35,064 nt of DNA, taken from positions 1-35,064 of the forward strand of contig NZ_AUFE01000057.1 of NCBI RefSeq assembly GCF_000426345.1, in the 5' to 3' direction. The translations under genes were made by a program, and so were the position numbers. This document shows, piece after piece, positions 16,328-24,827 of this stretch; the first letter of the stretch is position 1; every line of letters begins with the position of its first letter. The notes beneath the pieces are model-generated. The model was not told the DNA's origin and made no database searches. It worked only from the letters and a program-made list of their open reading frames with translations. The DNA is from Cupriavidus phytohabitans. GTDB taxonomy: Bacteria > Pseudomonadota > Gammaproteobacteria > Burkholderiales > Burkholderiaceae.

Positions 16328-16849
16328 CTAGGCTGCCAGCGCGCTATCGATGGCGCGCTGCAGCCGCTCCATGCCGAAGGTCACGTCCTGCACCGTGCCG
16401 TTGACAAAGAACGACGGCGTGCCCCGCACCCGGCAGCGCGTGCCGCCGTGCTGGTCGGCGCGGATGTGCGGCAGGTGGCGGTGCGTGGACATGTCGCTGT
16501 CGTAGCGGTCGAGATCCAGGCCCGTCATGCCGGCGTAATGGCGCAGGGCGTCGGGCTTCAGCCCCTCCGGGTGCTCGTAGAGCATGCGGTACATCTGCCA
16601 GAATCGATCCTGCGCCGCCGCGGCCTCGGCGCACTCGGCCGCCGGCTCGGCGGACGGGTGCCAGTTGGCCATCGGGTAGTGCCGGTAGACAAAGCGCACC
16701 TGCGGGCCATAGTGCTCCAGCAGGATCTTCATGGCGCCGTAGGCGATGCGGCAATAGGAGCATTCGAAGTCGCCGTATTCGACGACGGTGACCCTGGCGG
16801 TATCGGGGCCGACGGCATGGTCGGCGGCGGTGACGGCGACTTCCAGCAT
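16328..16849 (-). CDS. DsbA-family thioredoxin-fold protein, no signal peptide
   Basis: A 173-aa DsbA-like (thioredoxin_4 type) protein. The active site is DFECSYCRIAYG with C30 and C33, the cis-proline is P145 in RGTPSFFVNG, and the inserted helical domain lies between about 65 and 135. There is no signal peptide, so it should act in the cytoplasm, unlike classical DsbA. Such proteins are sometimes found fused to NhaA antiporters. Here the neighbouring gene on the same strand encodes a cation/proton antiporter, 135 bp upstream, which may be coincidence. GGAGAA precedes the ATG. It is convergent with the TonB receptor with a 9-bp gap. Confidence 0.85.
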   Translation of the reverse strand: MLEVAVTAADHAVGPDTARVTVVEYGDFECSYCRIAYGAMKILLEHYGPQVRFVYRHYPMANWHPSAEPAAECAEAAAAQDRFWQMYRMLYEHPEGLKPDALRHYAGMTGLDLDRYDSDMSTHRHLPHIRADQHGGTRCRVRGTPSFFVNGTVQDVTFGMERLQRAIDSALAA

Positions 16850-16984
16850 TGGCGTTCTCCGGTGCGTGCGCGGCAAGGCATGCGCGGATTCCCGGTGGGG
16901 AGGTTCCAGTGTAGACCCCGCAGACGCCAGGCCAAGGCCCCCCGCAGCCACCCGAAACACACTGCGGTTCGGACGGCGGGCCGG

Positions 16985-18070
16985 CTATGGCACGATCGAC
17001 AAGAAGAGGTAGGCTGCCAGGATCACCAGGTGCACCACGCCCTGCAGGATCGTGGTGCGGCCCATGCCCAGCGTCAGCGACGACACGACCAGCGTCAGCA
17101 GCAGCAACACCATGTCCTTCGGCCCCAGCCCCAGCTCCAGCGGCTGGCCGATCCAGATGAACACTGCCGCCACGGTCGGGATGGTCAGCCCGATGCTGGC
17201 CAGCGCCGAGCCGAGGGCCAGGTTCAGGCTGGTCTGGATGCGGTCGGCGCGCGCTGCGCGCAGTGCCGCCAGCCCCTCGGGCAGCAGCACCATGGCGGCA
17301 ATCACGATCCCCACCACCGCGGCCGGCGCGCCCGCCTTCAGCACGGCCGCCTCGACCGACGGCGACAGCAGCTTGGCCAGCCCCACCACCAGCACCAGGC
17401 AGGTCAGCAGCAGCACCCCGCTGGCGAGCGCCACGCGCGCGGGCGGCGGCGGTGCATGCACGTTCTCGTCGGAACTGCCTTCGGCCAGGAAGTAATCGCG
17501 GTGGCGGATGGTCTGCACGAACACGAACGAGCCGTACAGCACCAGCGACATCACGCCCGAGAACGCCAGCTGCGCCGGCGTCAGCACCGGCCCCGGCGAC
17601 GAGCTGGTGTAGTTGGGCAGCACCATCGTCAGCACCAGCAGCGCCGCCAGTACCGCCATGGCGGCATTGGCGCCGGGCGCCTGGAACGCCTGCTCGCGGT
17701 GATGCAGGCCGCCGACGAACAGACACAGGCCCACGATGCCGTTGCAGATCAGCATGACCGCGGCAAACACCGTATCGCGTGCCAGGCCGGCTTTCTCCGG
17801 CCCGGACGACAACATCACGGAGACGATCAGTGCCACTTCGATCACGGTCACGGCAATCGCCAGCACCAGCGTGCCGAACGGTTCGCCCACCTTGTGCGCG
17901 ACCACCTCGGCGTGGTGCACGGCGGCAAATACTGCGCCGGCCAGCGCGACGGCCACCAGCGCGATCAGCCAGCCCTGGCCGGGCATCAGCCAGCCGAGCG
18001 CCAACGTGGCCGCGGCAGCGAGCGGCGCGCCAACGGTCCAGGCTGGCAGCCTGTTGGAAGTCAGAGCCAT
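16985..18070 (-). CDS. chaA: ChaA-type Ca2+(Na+,K+)/H+ antiporter
   Basis: A 361-aa inner-membrane protein of the CaCA superfamily with about eleven hydrophobic segments. The two inverted repeats carry the family motifs: HHAEVVAHKVGEPFGTLVLA with following TVIEVAL (about 52-80) and LALGSALASIGLTIPTVA (about 283-300), whose acidic or polar residues bind the cation. An acidic-loop linker (GSSDENVHAPPPP) joins the halves. It exports cations in exchange for protons for ion and pH homeostasis. The start is the only plausible ATG, with AGGA eleven bases upstream. The DsbA-like gene lies downstream on the same strand. Confidence 0.88.
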   Translation of the reverse strand: MALTSNRLPAWTVGAPLAAAATLALGWLMPGQGWLIALVAVALAGAVFAAVHHAEVVAHKVGEPFGTLVLAIAVTVIEVALIVSVMLSSGPEKAGLARDTVFAAVMLICNGIVGLCLFVGGLHHREQAFQAPGANAAMAVLAALLVLTMVLPNYTSSSPGPVLTPAQLAFSGVMSLVLYGSFVFVQTIRHRDYFLAEGSSDENVHAPPPPARVALASGVLLLTCLVLVVGLAKLLSPSVEAAVLKAGAPAAVVGIVIAAMVLLPEGLAALRAARADRIQTSLNLALGSALASIGLTIPTVAAVFIWIGQPLELGLGPKDMVLLLLTLVVSSLTLGMGRTTILQGVVHLVILAAYLFLSIVP

Positions 18071-18296
18071 CCCTGTGTGTGTCCTTTCTTGTCGTTATGC
18101 CCTGCCGGGCGGCACGGGCGTGCCATGCAGGCACGCATGATAGTCTGGAGATATGCTGTTTAGGCCACTTTTATGGCGGCGGCAACAGGATATGGCAAAC
18201 GAGAAGGCTATGAGTTCCCGACAGTTGATAGAAATTCGCGGAACTTGGCAGGGATTCTGTGAAATTGGCAGCCCGCATTTCGCGCCAGCAGACCGG
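18071..18296. other. Upstream region of chaA, no gene seen
   Basis: Frames on both strands are open, but none has a ribosome binding site, a recognisable domain or neighbour-like codon use. The stretch 18150-18250 is less GC-rich than its surroundings and probably holds the chaA promoter; TATCAT can be read on the minus strand at 18137-18142 but lacks a good -35. Confidence 0.4.
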
Positions 18297-18455
18297 TCAG
18301 CCAGGGCTTGGCGGACTGTCCTTGGCAGCGCTGGGCGGCCTGGCGGGTGGCCGCTCGCGCAACGCCGGATGGTTTCGCAGAATCCAGCGCGCGGCCAACA
18401 GCAATGCGATAAGGAACCCAAAAAAATACGCGCACAACGCGGCGACGTTTTGCAT
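18297..18455 (-). CDS. Possible 52-aa single-pass membrane protein
   Basis: A short frame beginning MQNVAALCAYFFGFLIALLL, continuing with AARWILRN and a basic, proline-rich tail. It has a convincing single transmembrane helix (about 4-26), arranged with the positive residues after it. It ends in a proper stop and lies in an otherwise empty interval. There is no clear ribosome binding site, so it may not be translated. I recognise no family. Confidence 0.3.
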   Translation of the reverse strand: MQNVAALCAYFFGFLIALLLAARWILRNHPALRERPPARPPSAAKDSPPSPG

Positions 18456-18570
18456 GATGGCTTGACCCGGGGATGTCGGCTCTTGTGGCCGGTGTGCGCG
18501 GCAGTATGCGCAGCATTCGTAACGCCGGACACCCTCTTGAGGGAGGGCACGGGGCGCTTGATGCCCGGCT

Positions 18571-18620
18571 TGCACCGGCTTGCACCGGCTTGCACCGGCT
18601 TGCACCGGCTTGCACCGGCT
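18571..18620. repeat. Tandem repeat, 5 x TGCACCGGCT
   Basis: Five identical contiguous copies of a 10-bp unit, preceded by a partial CCGGCT and followed by TG. The unit is not a multiple of three and lies 10 bp beyond the stop codon of the SRAP gene, so copy-number changes would not alter that protein. Exact identity suggests recent slippage expansion. Confidence 0.9.
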
Positions 18621-18630
18621 TGGCAACGGG

Positions 18631-19305
18631 TCATTCGGCGTCCGGGATCGGCGCGCCGGTGATCCTGGGCGCCGGTTCCGCCTGCACGGCCTCGGCGGGA
18701 AACAGTTTCAGGAAGGTGCGGGCGACCTCGGGATCGCGGCAGGCAAGCCAGTCGTCCCATTGCTCACGCGGGATGACGACCACTGAACGTTTTTCATCGC
18801 CGGGCTTGTGGAAGCGCTCCATCACAGGGTGCTGTGCGGAGTTCACCGTCAGCATGGTGAAGGACAGCGCCGCATCGGGCCAGCTGCGCCACAGGCCTGC
18901 GATGCCGAAGGCGGGCTCGCCGGGTAGCCAGATGCGCCAGCGCACCGGCTTGCCAGGCGGGCCGCCCGGCATCGCATCCTCGGGATAGGCGTACTCGTAG
19001 AACGCGGTGGCCGGGACCAGGCACAGCTGCCCCTGGCGCCAGTAGCGGGCAAAGGCAGGGCGCTCGCCGACGGTTTCGCTGCGCGCGTTGGTGGTGTCAT
19101 AGCGGCGCGTGCCGGGCGGGATGCGCTGCCGTGGCACCATGCCGAATGACGCCAGGCCGGCATGCCGCACGCCGTCGTCGGTGGCGCGTACGATCGGCGC
19201 CAGGTAATCGGGATAGGTCTCGGCCTTGAACAGGCCCGGCGGCGGTTCCACGCCAAAGATGTCGCGCAGGATCTGGCGCTGGACCGGGGCGTAGTTGGTG
19301 CACAT
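18631..19305 (-). CDS. yedK: SRAP/HMCES-type abasic-site crosslinking protein (YedK-like)
   Basis: A 224-aa SOS-response-associated peptidase family protein. These proteins use Cys2 to form a thiazolidine crosslink with abasic sites in single-stranded DNA. The active residues are visible: C2 in MCTNY (exposed after Met removal), N73 in TTNARSE, E104 in AFYEYAY and the histidine in NSAQHPVMERFHKPGD (H166, or H159). Length matches E. coli YedK. GGGAGG eight bases before the ATG fixes the start. No CTGT-N8-ACAG LexA box is visible in the 298-bp divergent region, so SOS control is not evident. Confidence 0.92.
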   Translation of the reverse strand: MCTNYAPVQRQILRDIFGVEPPPGLFKAETYPDYLAPIVRATDDGVRHAGLASFGMVPRQRIPPGTRRYDTTNARSETVGERPAFARYWRQGQLCLVPATAFYEYAYPEDAMPGGPPGKPVRWRIWLPGEPAFGIAGLWRSWPDAALSFTMLTVNSAQHPVMERFHKPGDEKRSVVVIPREQWDDWLACRDPEVARTFLKLFPAEAVQAEPAPRITGAPIPDAE

Positions 19306-19603
19306 GCGCTGGCCTCCCTGGCGTGATGGTCGCCGCGACTTTCCGCCGTGATCTCCCGCCTTGATTTCCATATCGTCGGCGCCGGGCCGGATGGCGTCAA
19401 GCGCACCGCGCGTTGCATCCGGGGCATGGCAAAAACCGTCAGGCGCGCTGGCGGAATCGGTTATTGCCCGCCGCCCCGGCACGGGCGCACACTCTTGCGG
19501 CAGCCGCGCCACGCGGCACCGACGATCACAGACTCACAGACGACAACAGGCACCATGGCCCGGGCGGCGTCCGCGGCAGGCAGCCGGACATACAGGAGAC
19601 ACC

Positions 19604-21262
19604 ATGCGCGACTACGCCCAGGCCTACGACGGCTTTTCCTATCACGAGGCGGTGGCCCGGCAACTGCACGGCAGCCTCGATGCGATCAACGCCTGCGTGG
19701 AATGCTGCGACCGCCATGCCGAGCCCGGCCGCATCGCGCTGTACTGGGAAGGCCGCGACGGCAACGCGCGCAGCTGGACGTTTGCCGAACTGCAGGCGCT
19801 GTCGGCGCGCTTTGCCGGCTTCCTGAAGGCGCAGGGCGTGCAGCCGGGCGATCGCGTTGCGGGGCTGCTGCCGCGCACGGCCGAGCTGCTCGTGACCATC
19901 CTCGGTACCTGGCGCGCCGGTGCGGTGTACCAGCCGCTGTTCACGGCGTTCGGCCCCAAGGCCATCGAGCACCGGCTCAACAGCTCGGGCGCGAAAGTGG
20001 TGGTCACGGATACCGTCAACCGTCCCAAGCTCGATGAAGTGAAGGGCGCGCCGCCGGTAGTCACCGTGGCCGGCACCAGTGAGGCGCCGGGGGACGTAAG
20101 CTCCGGCGATGTCAGCTTCTGGGCCGAACTGGCGCGCCAGCCGGCCAGCTTCGAGCCGGTCATGCGCAGCGGCGACGATCCCTTCCTGATGATGTTCACG
20201 TCGGGCACCACCGGGCCGGCCAAGCCGCTGCTGGTGCCGCTGAAGGCCATTGCCGCGTTTGCCGGCTACATGCGCGACGCTGTCGACCTGCGCGACGAAG
20301 ACGCGTTCTGGAACCTGGCCGACCCGGGCTGGGCCTACGGCCTCTACTACGCGGTGACGGGGCCGCTCTCGCTGGGGCATGCCACCACCTTCTACGATGG
20401 CCCGTTCACCGTGGAAAGCACCTGCCGCGTGATCCGCAAGTACGGCATCACCAACCTGGCGGGATCGCCCACCGCCTACCGGCTGCTGATCGCCGCCGGG
20501 CAGGCCGTATCGGAGCAGTTGCGCGGGCAGTTGCGCGCGGTCAGCAGCGCGGGAGAGCCGCTCAACCCCGAAGTGATCCGCTGGTTTGCCAGCGAGCTGG
20601 ATGCGCCGATCCACGACCACTATGGCCAGACGGAACTCGGCATGGTGCTTTGCAACCATCACGCGCTGTCGCACCCGGTGCGCATGGGCGCCGCAGGCTT
20701 TGCCAGCCCGGGCCACCGCGTGGTCGTGGTCGATGACGAACAGCGCGAACTGCCCGCCGGGCAGCCCGGCACACTGGCGCTGGACCTGGAGCGCTCGCCG
20801 ATGTGCTGGTTCGGCGGCTACCACGGCACGCCCACCAGCGCATTTGCCGGCCACTACTACCTGACCGGCGACTCCGCCGAACTCAACGACGACGGCAGCA
20901 TCAGCTTTATCGGCCGCGCCGACGATGTCATTACCACCTCCGGGTACCGCGTCGGCCCGTTCGACGTGGAAAGCGCGCTGATCGAGCATCCGGCCGTGGT
21001 CGAGGCCGCGGTGATCGGCAAGCCGGATCCGGAGCGCACCGAGCTGATCAAGGCCTTCGTCGTGCTCGACCGGCAGCATGCGGCCACGCCCGAACTGGCC
21101 GAGGCGCTGCGCCAGCATGTGCGCAAGCGCCTGGCCGCCCACGCCTATCCGCGCGAGATCGAATTCGTCGCCGAACTGCCCAAGACCCCCAGCGGCAAGG
21201 TCCAGCGCTTCATCCTGCGCAACCAGGAGGTCGCGCGCGCCCGCGAGGCGGCCTCGGCTTGA
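19604..21262 (+). CDS. AMP-dependent acyl-CoA synthetase (acetyl/medium-chain type)
   Basis: A 552-aa ANL-superfamily adenylating enzyme that activates a carboxylic acid with ATP and CoA. Motifs in order: P-loop FTSGTTGPAKPLL (198-210), the adenylate motif DHYGQTELGM, YLTGDSAELNDDG, the hinge GRADDVITTSGYRVGP and the catalytic lysine K532 in PKTPSGKVQR. It is closest to the acetyl-CoA synthetase/medium-chain acyl-CoA synthetase branch, but the N-terminus is shorter than Acs (about 650 aa), so short or medium fatty acids are likely substrates (inference). AGGAGA lies five bases before the ATG. A BON-domain gene follows after 146 bp. Confidence 0.88.
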   Translation: MRDYAQAYDGFSYHEAVARQLHGSLDAINACVECCDRHAEPGRIALYWEGRDGNARSWTFAELQALSARFAGFLKAQGVQPGDRVAGLLPRTAELLVTILGTWRAGAVYQPLFTAFGPKAIEHRLNSSGAKVVVTDTVNRPKLDEVKGAPPVVTVAGTSEAPGDVSSGDVSFWAELARQPASFEPVMRSGDDPFLMMFTSGTTGPAKPLLVPLKAIAAFAGYMRDAVDLRDEDAFWNLADPGWAYGLYYAVTGPLSLGHATTFYDGPFTVESTCRVIRKYGITNLAGSPTAYRLLIAAGQAVSEQLRGQLRAVSSAGEPLNPEVIRWFASELDAPIHDHYGQTELGMVLCNHHALSHPVRMGAAGFASPGHRVVVVDDEQRELPAGQPGTLALDLERSPMCWFGGYHGTPTSAFAGHYYLTGDSAELNDDGSISFIGRADDVITTSGYRVGPFDVESALIEHPAVVEAAVIGKPDPERTELIKAFVVLDRQHAATPELAEALRQHVRKRLAAHAYPREIEFVAELPKTPSGKVQRFILRNQEVARAREAASA

Positions 21263-21278
21263 TCCCGGACGGCCCTGG

Positions 21279-21302
21279 CCGCTTCCTATAATGAGGAAGC
21301 GG
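21279..21302 (+). promoter_or_regulatory. TATAAT in the loop of an inverted repeat
   Basis: Perfect arms CCGCTTCC and GGAAGCGG enclose TATAATGA, so a consensus -10 (21287-21292) is bracketed by an 8-bp dyad; outer CCTGG/CCAGG bases extend the pairing past a small bulge. It may be the promoter/operator of the BON gene, or a terminator of the synthetase gene. No good -35 is present at 17 bp. Confidence 0.4.
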
Positions 21303-21408
21303 TTGCCAGGTCCCCGGCGGTGATGGAGGCCGCGGCGCCGCGCCAGGCGCGCCCGCAGGCCGGGCGCACGTCTTTTCATCTCCAGACCATTCGGGCGAGG
21401 CGATCAAA

Positions 21409-22140
21409 ATGCAGACTAGCGAAGCGGTGCTGACGCAGGCGCGCGCAGCCTTGGCGCATGTGCCTTATCAGGGGCATGTACTCCATCCCACCATCCAGTT
21501 GCGGCTGTCGGACGGCGCGCTGATCCTGGAAGGCGAGGTAGCCGATATCGTCGACAAGACCCGCGCGGCCACCGCGCTGCGGCGTGTGGACGGCGTGACC
21601 AGCGTGATCGACCACCTGCGCGTGACAAACGGCGCGGTCACCGTCGGTGACGGCGAACTGCGCGACGCGGTATGCGAGCGCCTGCTCAATGCCATCGAGT
21701 TCCGTAATTGCAGGATCTGCGCGCGCGTCAAGGGCCAGCACGAAACCGTGCGCGAGCCCGTTGGCGAACGCAGCGGCTGGATCGAGGTCGAGGCGCACGA
21801 CGGCGTGGTGACGCTGTGGGGCCAGGTGATCAGCCTGTCGCACATGCGCCTGGCCGGCGTGCTGGCCTGGTGGTCGCGCGGCTGCCGCTGCGTGGTCAAC
21901 GAACTGGTGGTGGCGCCCGCCGAAGCCGACCGCGACGACGAGATCACCGAGGCGCTGATGCTGGTGCTGGAGACCGATCCCTTCGTCGACGCGGCCCAGG
22001 TCAGCGTGCATACCGAAAACCGCGTCGTCACGCTGGAAGGCTGCGTCGCCAGCGAGAACACGCGCCGGCAGGTCGAGCGCGATGCGTGGTACGTGCAAGG
22101 CGTGGAGGACGTGGTCAACCACATCTCGCTGCGCGCCTGA
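21409..22140 (+). CDS. Three-BON-domain protein
   Basis: A 243-aa protein made of three BON (OsmY/nodulation) modules at about 3-72, 78-160 and 172-243. Each has the alternating strand/helix text ending in a GxVxxxxxr segment (LILEGEVADIVDK, VTLWGQVISLSHM, VTLEGCVASENTR). BON domains bind phospholipid or stabilise membranes. There is no signal peptide, so unlike OsmY it is probably cytoplasmic. The middle module is divergent and cysteine-rich (RNCRIC, GCRCVVN). GGCGAGG lies nine bases upstream. It converges on the GlxA-type regulator with a 12-bp gap. Confidence 0.85.
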   Translation: MQTSEAVLTQARAALAHVPYQGHVLHPTIQLRLSDGALILEGEVADIVDKTRAATALRRVDGVTSVIDHLRVTNGAVTVGDGELRDAVCERLLNAIEFRNCRICARVKGQHETVREPVGERSGWIEVEAHDGVVTLWGQVISLSHMRLAGVLAWWSRGCRCVVNELVVAPAEADRDDEITEALMLVLETDPFVDAAQVSVHTENRVVTLEGCVASENTRRQVERDAWYVQGVEDVVNHISLRA

Positions 22141-22152
22141 GCTTGCAGCGGC

Positions 22153-23253
22153 CTAGCCCGGCATGCCGCGCCGGGCCGCCGCACCCTCCATGCGCCAGTA
22201 GCGCCGCCGCGCCCGCAGCGCGAAGCGGGCGCGATAGTCCGACATCGACATCGCCGTGATGCGCTGGAACAGCCGCCGGAACGCGGCCGCGTCGCTGTAG
22301 CCGCAGGCTTCGGCGATCGCCTGCGTGCCGTGCAGCGTCACCTCCAGCAGCATGCGCGCGCGCTCCACGCGCAGCGTGTGCAGGTAGTCCAGCGGCGTCA
22401 TGCCGGTGACCTGCCGGAAATGCCGCAGCAGGGTCCGCTCGCTGACCGCCGCGGCCTGCGCTACCGCGGCCAGCTGGTAGGGCTCGGCTACATGTTCCTG
22501 CAGCCACTGCACAGCCCGGTACACGGGGCTGTCCGCGGTGCGGCTGAGCCAGCGCTGCGAGACCAGCGCCGGTACGCTGCGCTGGCGCTCGGGCTGGTAG
22601 AGCATCAGCTGCGCGGCGGCCTGCGCCAGGTCGGGGCCATGCAGGTGGCCCAGCACACGCAGCATGAACTCCACCTGCAGCGCGGGTGCCACGCATGAGA
22701 ACACTTGCCCGTGCACGCTCATGGCCTGGTCTGCGCCCAGGTCCGCGCGCGGGAACTGGTGCGTCATCCAGCTCTGGTACATCCAGGGCGCGCCGGTGCG
22801 GGCGCCATCCAGCAGGCCGAGCTGCAGCGGCATCATCATCCCCGACGAGCAGGCGGCAAGCCACCCGCCCGCAGCCACATGGCGCTCGACCATGCGCAGC
22901 GCGGCGGTATCGCGGCGCACGATGTCGCCGAGCTGGTGTGCATTGCTGGCCAGCAAAGCCGGGATCACCAGCAGCGAGCGGCTGCCCGCCGCCCGGATGC
23001 GGCGCGTGGACGCTTCCAGGCCCGGCAGGTCGGCCGAGAGTATGCGCCCGTTGGCGCCGCACAGCTGCCAGCTCAGCGTCGGCGCGGCATCGGGCCGCTG
23101 CAGGCTCGCCACGCCGGCGACGGTGCGCAGCACGTCGAGCGTGGTGAAGAGAGTGCCGGGCATCGCATGGGGCAGCCATAGCAGGCGGACATGTAGCGGT
23201 GTTGCGGACGCGGTGGGGGTGTCGGGAACCAGTGGATCGGTGGGGACGCGCAT
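22153..23253 (-). CDS. GlxA-type AraC-family regulator with DJ-1/PfpI domain
   Basis: A 366-aa transcription factor. Residues about 18-205 form a class I amidotransferase-like (DJ-1/PfpI) domain that probably senses a ligand; the nucleophile-elbow region reads GGWLAACSSGMMM. Residues about 255-350 form the AraC double helix-turn-helix (LAAVAQAAAVSERTLLRHFRQVTGMTPLDYLHTLRVERA; IAEACGYSDAAAFRRLFQ). A possible -10 CATAAT at 23305-23310 on the minus strand excludes the longer frame from 23346 and supports the ATG at 23253. It is divergent from the CPG2-like peptidase across 181 bp, so that gene is its natural candidate target (inference). Confidence 0.85.
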   Translation of the reverse strand: MRVPTDPLVPDTPTASATPLHVRLLWLPHAMPGTLFTTLDVLRTVAGVASLQRPDAAPTLSWQLCGANGRILSADLPGLEASTRRIRAAGSRSLLVIPALLASNAHQLGDIVRRDTAALRMVERHVAAGGWLAACSSGMMMPLQLGLLDGARTGAPWMYQSWMTHQFPRADLGADQAMSVHGQVFSCVAPALQVEFMLRVLGHLHGPDLAQAAAQLMLYQPERQRSVPALVSQRWLSRTADSPVYRAVQWLQEHVAEPYQLAAVAQAAAVSERTLLRHFRQVTGMTPLDYLHTLRVERARMLLEVTLHGTQAIAEACGYSDAAAFRRLFQRITAMSMSDYRARFALRARRRYWRMEGAAARRGMPG

Positions 23254-23434
23254 TTCAGGGGAGTTGGTGCATGGTCGAGCCCGGGACTGCGTGGCGGGAT
23301 CGGCATTATGATTGGCGATATTGATCCTCCCCATGCCCGCTGGCAAGGGCTAGCATCTTGCCGTTGTGCCGTGGACGCCGGCGTTGCCGCTGCGTCACGG
23401 CATGGCCCCAACAAGACCAATCCGAGGAGCTTCC

Positions 23435-24694
23435 ATGCCGTTTTCCGTTCGACACGTTGCAGTCGCAGCCGCCCTGGCACTTGCCGGCGCCGGCCACCTG
23501 GCCGCTGCCGCCCAGCCCGATGCCGCGCTGCTGGCCGCCGCCCGCACCGCCCAGCCGGCGGTGGTGCAGTCGCTCAAGGAGATGGTGTCGATCGAATCCG
23601 GCAGCGCCAACGCGCAGGGCCTGGCCCGGATGGCCAGCTACACCGAGAAGCGGCTGCAGGCACTGGGTGCCCAGGTGGAGCGCGTGCCGGTCACCAAGGG
23701 TCCGGGCACCATGGTCAAGGGCACGCTGATCGGCAACGGCAAGCGCCGCATCATGCTGATCGCCCACATGGACACCGTCTACCCGGAAAACACGCTGGCG
23801 ACGCAGCCGATCCGCGAGGAGGGCAACCGGCTCTACGGCCCCGGCATTGCCGACGACAAGGGCGGCATCGCGGTCATCCTGCATTCGCTGGAGATCCTGA
23901 AGAACAAGGGCTGGCGCGACTACGCGCAGATCACCGTGCTGTTCAACCCGGACGAGGAAGTGGGTTCGGTCGGCTCCGGCGAGACCATTGCCGCGCTGGC
24001 CGCGCAGCATGACGTGGTGCTGTCGTGCGAGCCCACCGCCGCCAAGGACGTGGTCAAGGCCGAGTCGCTGCTGCTGGGGGCGTCCGGCACCGCCACTGCC
24101 ACCATGCAGGTCAAGGGCCGCGCCGCGCATGCCGGCGCCGCGCCCGAGCGCGGCCGCAATGCTCTGGTCGAGCTGGCCTACCAGCTGCAGCAGACCCGCG
24201 ACGTCGCCACGCATGTGCCCGGCTCGCAGCTGAACTGGACCCAGGCGCAGGCTGGCACCGTGCGCAACCAGATTCCCGAAAGCGCGGTGGCCTACGGCGA
24301 CGTGCGCACCACTGCCAACGGCGCTGCCGAGAAGCTGAAAGTCGCCTTGCAGGACAAGGTCAAGTCGGGCCAGATGGTGCCTGACACCCAGACCACGGTG
24401 ACGATGGAAGAAGGGCGCCCGCCGTTCGTGGCCGACGCCCGCGGCCGCGCGCTGGCCAGGCGCGCGCAGGAGATCTACACCGAGCTGGATGGCCGCACCC
24501 TGGCGCTGGCCGAAGGCACCGGCGGCGCCACCGACGCCAGCTATGCCGCGCGCTCGGGCAAGCCGGCTGTGGTGGAGAGCTTCGGCCTGGCGGGCTTCGG
24601 CTACCACGCGCGCGACGAGTACATCGAGCTGGATTCGATCGTGCCACGGCTGTACCTGATGACGCGGATCCTGGAGGATATTGGACGTAACTGA
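23435..24694 (+). CDS. Secreted M20 glutamate carboxypeptidase (CPG2-like)
   Basis: A 419-aa zinc carboxypeptidase closely resembling carboxypeptidase G2, which cleaves C-terminal glutamate from folate-type and other N-acyl amino acids. Ligands can be followed in order: H111 and D113 in IAHMDTVYP, bridging D140 in GPGIADDKGG, base E174 and ligand E175 in NPDEEVGS, E199 in SCEPT, and the late histidine in GYHARDEY (about 391). A dimerisation domain lies between about 215 and 325. The signal peptide (VAVAAALALAGAGHLAAA) indicates the periplasm. GAGGAG six bases before the ATG fixes the start. Substrate is inferred from family only. Confidence 0.9.
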   Translation: MPFSVRHVAVAAALALAGAGHLAAAAQPDAALLAAARTAQPAVVQSLKEMVSIESGSANAQGLARMASYTEKRLQALGAQVERVPVTKGPGTMVKGTLIGNGKRRIMLIAHMDTVYPENTLATQPIREEGNRLYGPGIADDKGGIAVILHSLEILKNKGWRDYAQITVLFNPDEEVGSVGSGETIAALAAQHDVVLSCEPTAAKDVVKAESLLLGASGTATATMQVKGRAAHAGAAPERGRNALVELAYQLQQTRDVATHVPGSQLNWTQAQAGTVRNQIPESAVAYGDVRTTANGAAEKLKVALQDKVKSGQMVPDTQTTVTMEEGRPPFVADARGRALARRAQEIYTELDGRTLALAEGTGGATDASYAARSGKPAVVESFGLAGFGYHARDEYIELDSIVPRLYLMTRILEDIGRN

Positions 24695-24782
24695 GCAGGC
24701 GTAACTGAGTCCCCGCACCGGCGTGCCGCGGATGGCACCCGGCTGCGCCGAAGCGGCGCTTCGCATGCGTTCAGGACACCGT

Positions 24783-24812
24783 GCCCCGCGCGCGGGGCCG
24801 GCCACTGGCCCC
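24783..24812. terminator. Overlapping GC hairpins after the CPG2-like gene
   Basis: GCCCCGCGCGCGGGGC (24783-24798) is a perfect 16-bp palindrome, and GGGGCC/GGCCCC (24794-24799 with 24807-24812) forms an overlapping, mutually exclusive stem. It probably ends the upstream transcript; no T-run is present. Confidence 0.35.
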
Positions 24813-24827
24813 GGCATCCTGCTACAG

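Noticed and set aside
16328..18070. DsbA-like plus antiporter as a functional unit, by analogy with NhaA-DsbA fusions
   Set aside because: The antiporter is ChaA-type, not NhaA, and the genes are 135 bp apart; coincidence is as likely.
16448..18163. A 571-codon plus-strand frame over the DsbA-like and chaA genes
   Set aside because: It spans two unrelated minus-strand genes and their gap, with biased His/Gln/Arg composition.
18473..18988. Plus-strand frame that translates the decamer repeat into LHRLAPACTG-type repeats
   Set aside because: The repeat unit is not a multiple of three, the frame lies antisense to the SRAP gene, and no start signal is present.
19306..19603. Search for a LexA box upstream of the SRAP gene
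   Set aside because: No CTGT-N8-ACAG pair is visible; family name alone does not justify an SOS site.
19526..21379. A 617-codon minus-strand frame over the acyl-CoA synthetase
   Set aside because: Same antisense artefact; the synthetase motifs on the plus strand are complete.
24686..24709. Short direct repeat CGTAACTGAG (period 14 bp) at the CPG2-like stop codon
   Set aside because: Only two copies, duplicating the end of the gene; probably a small slippage event without function.
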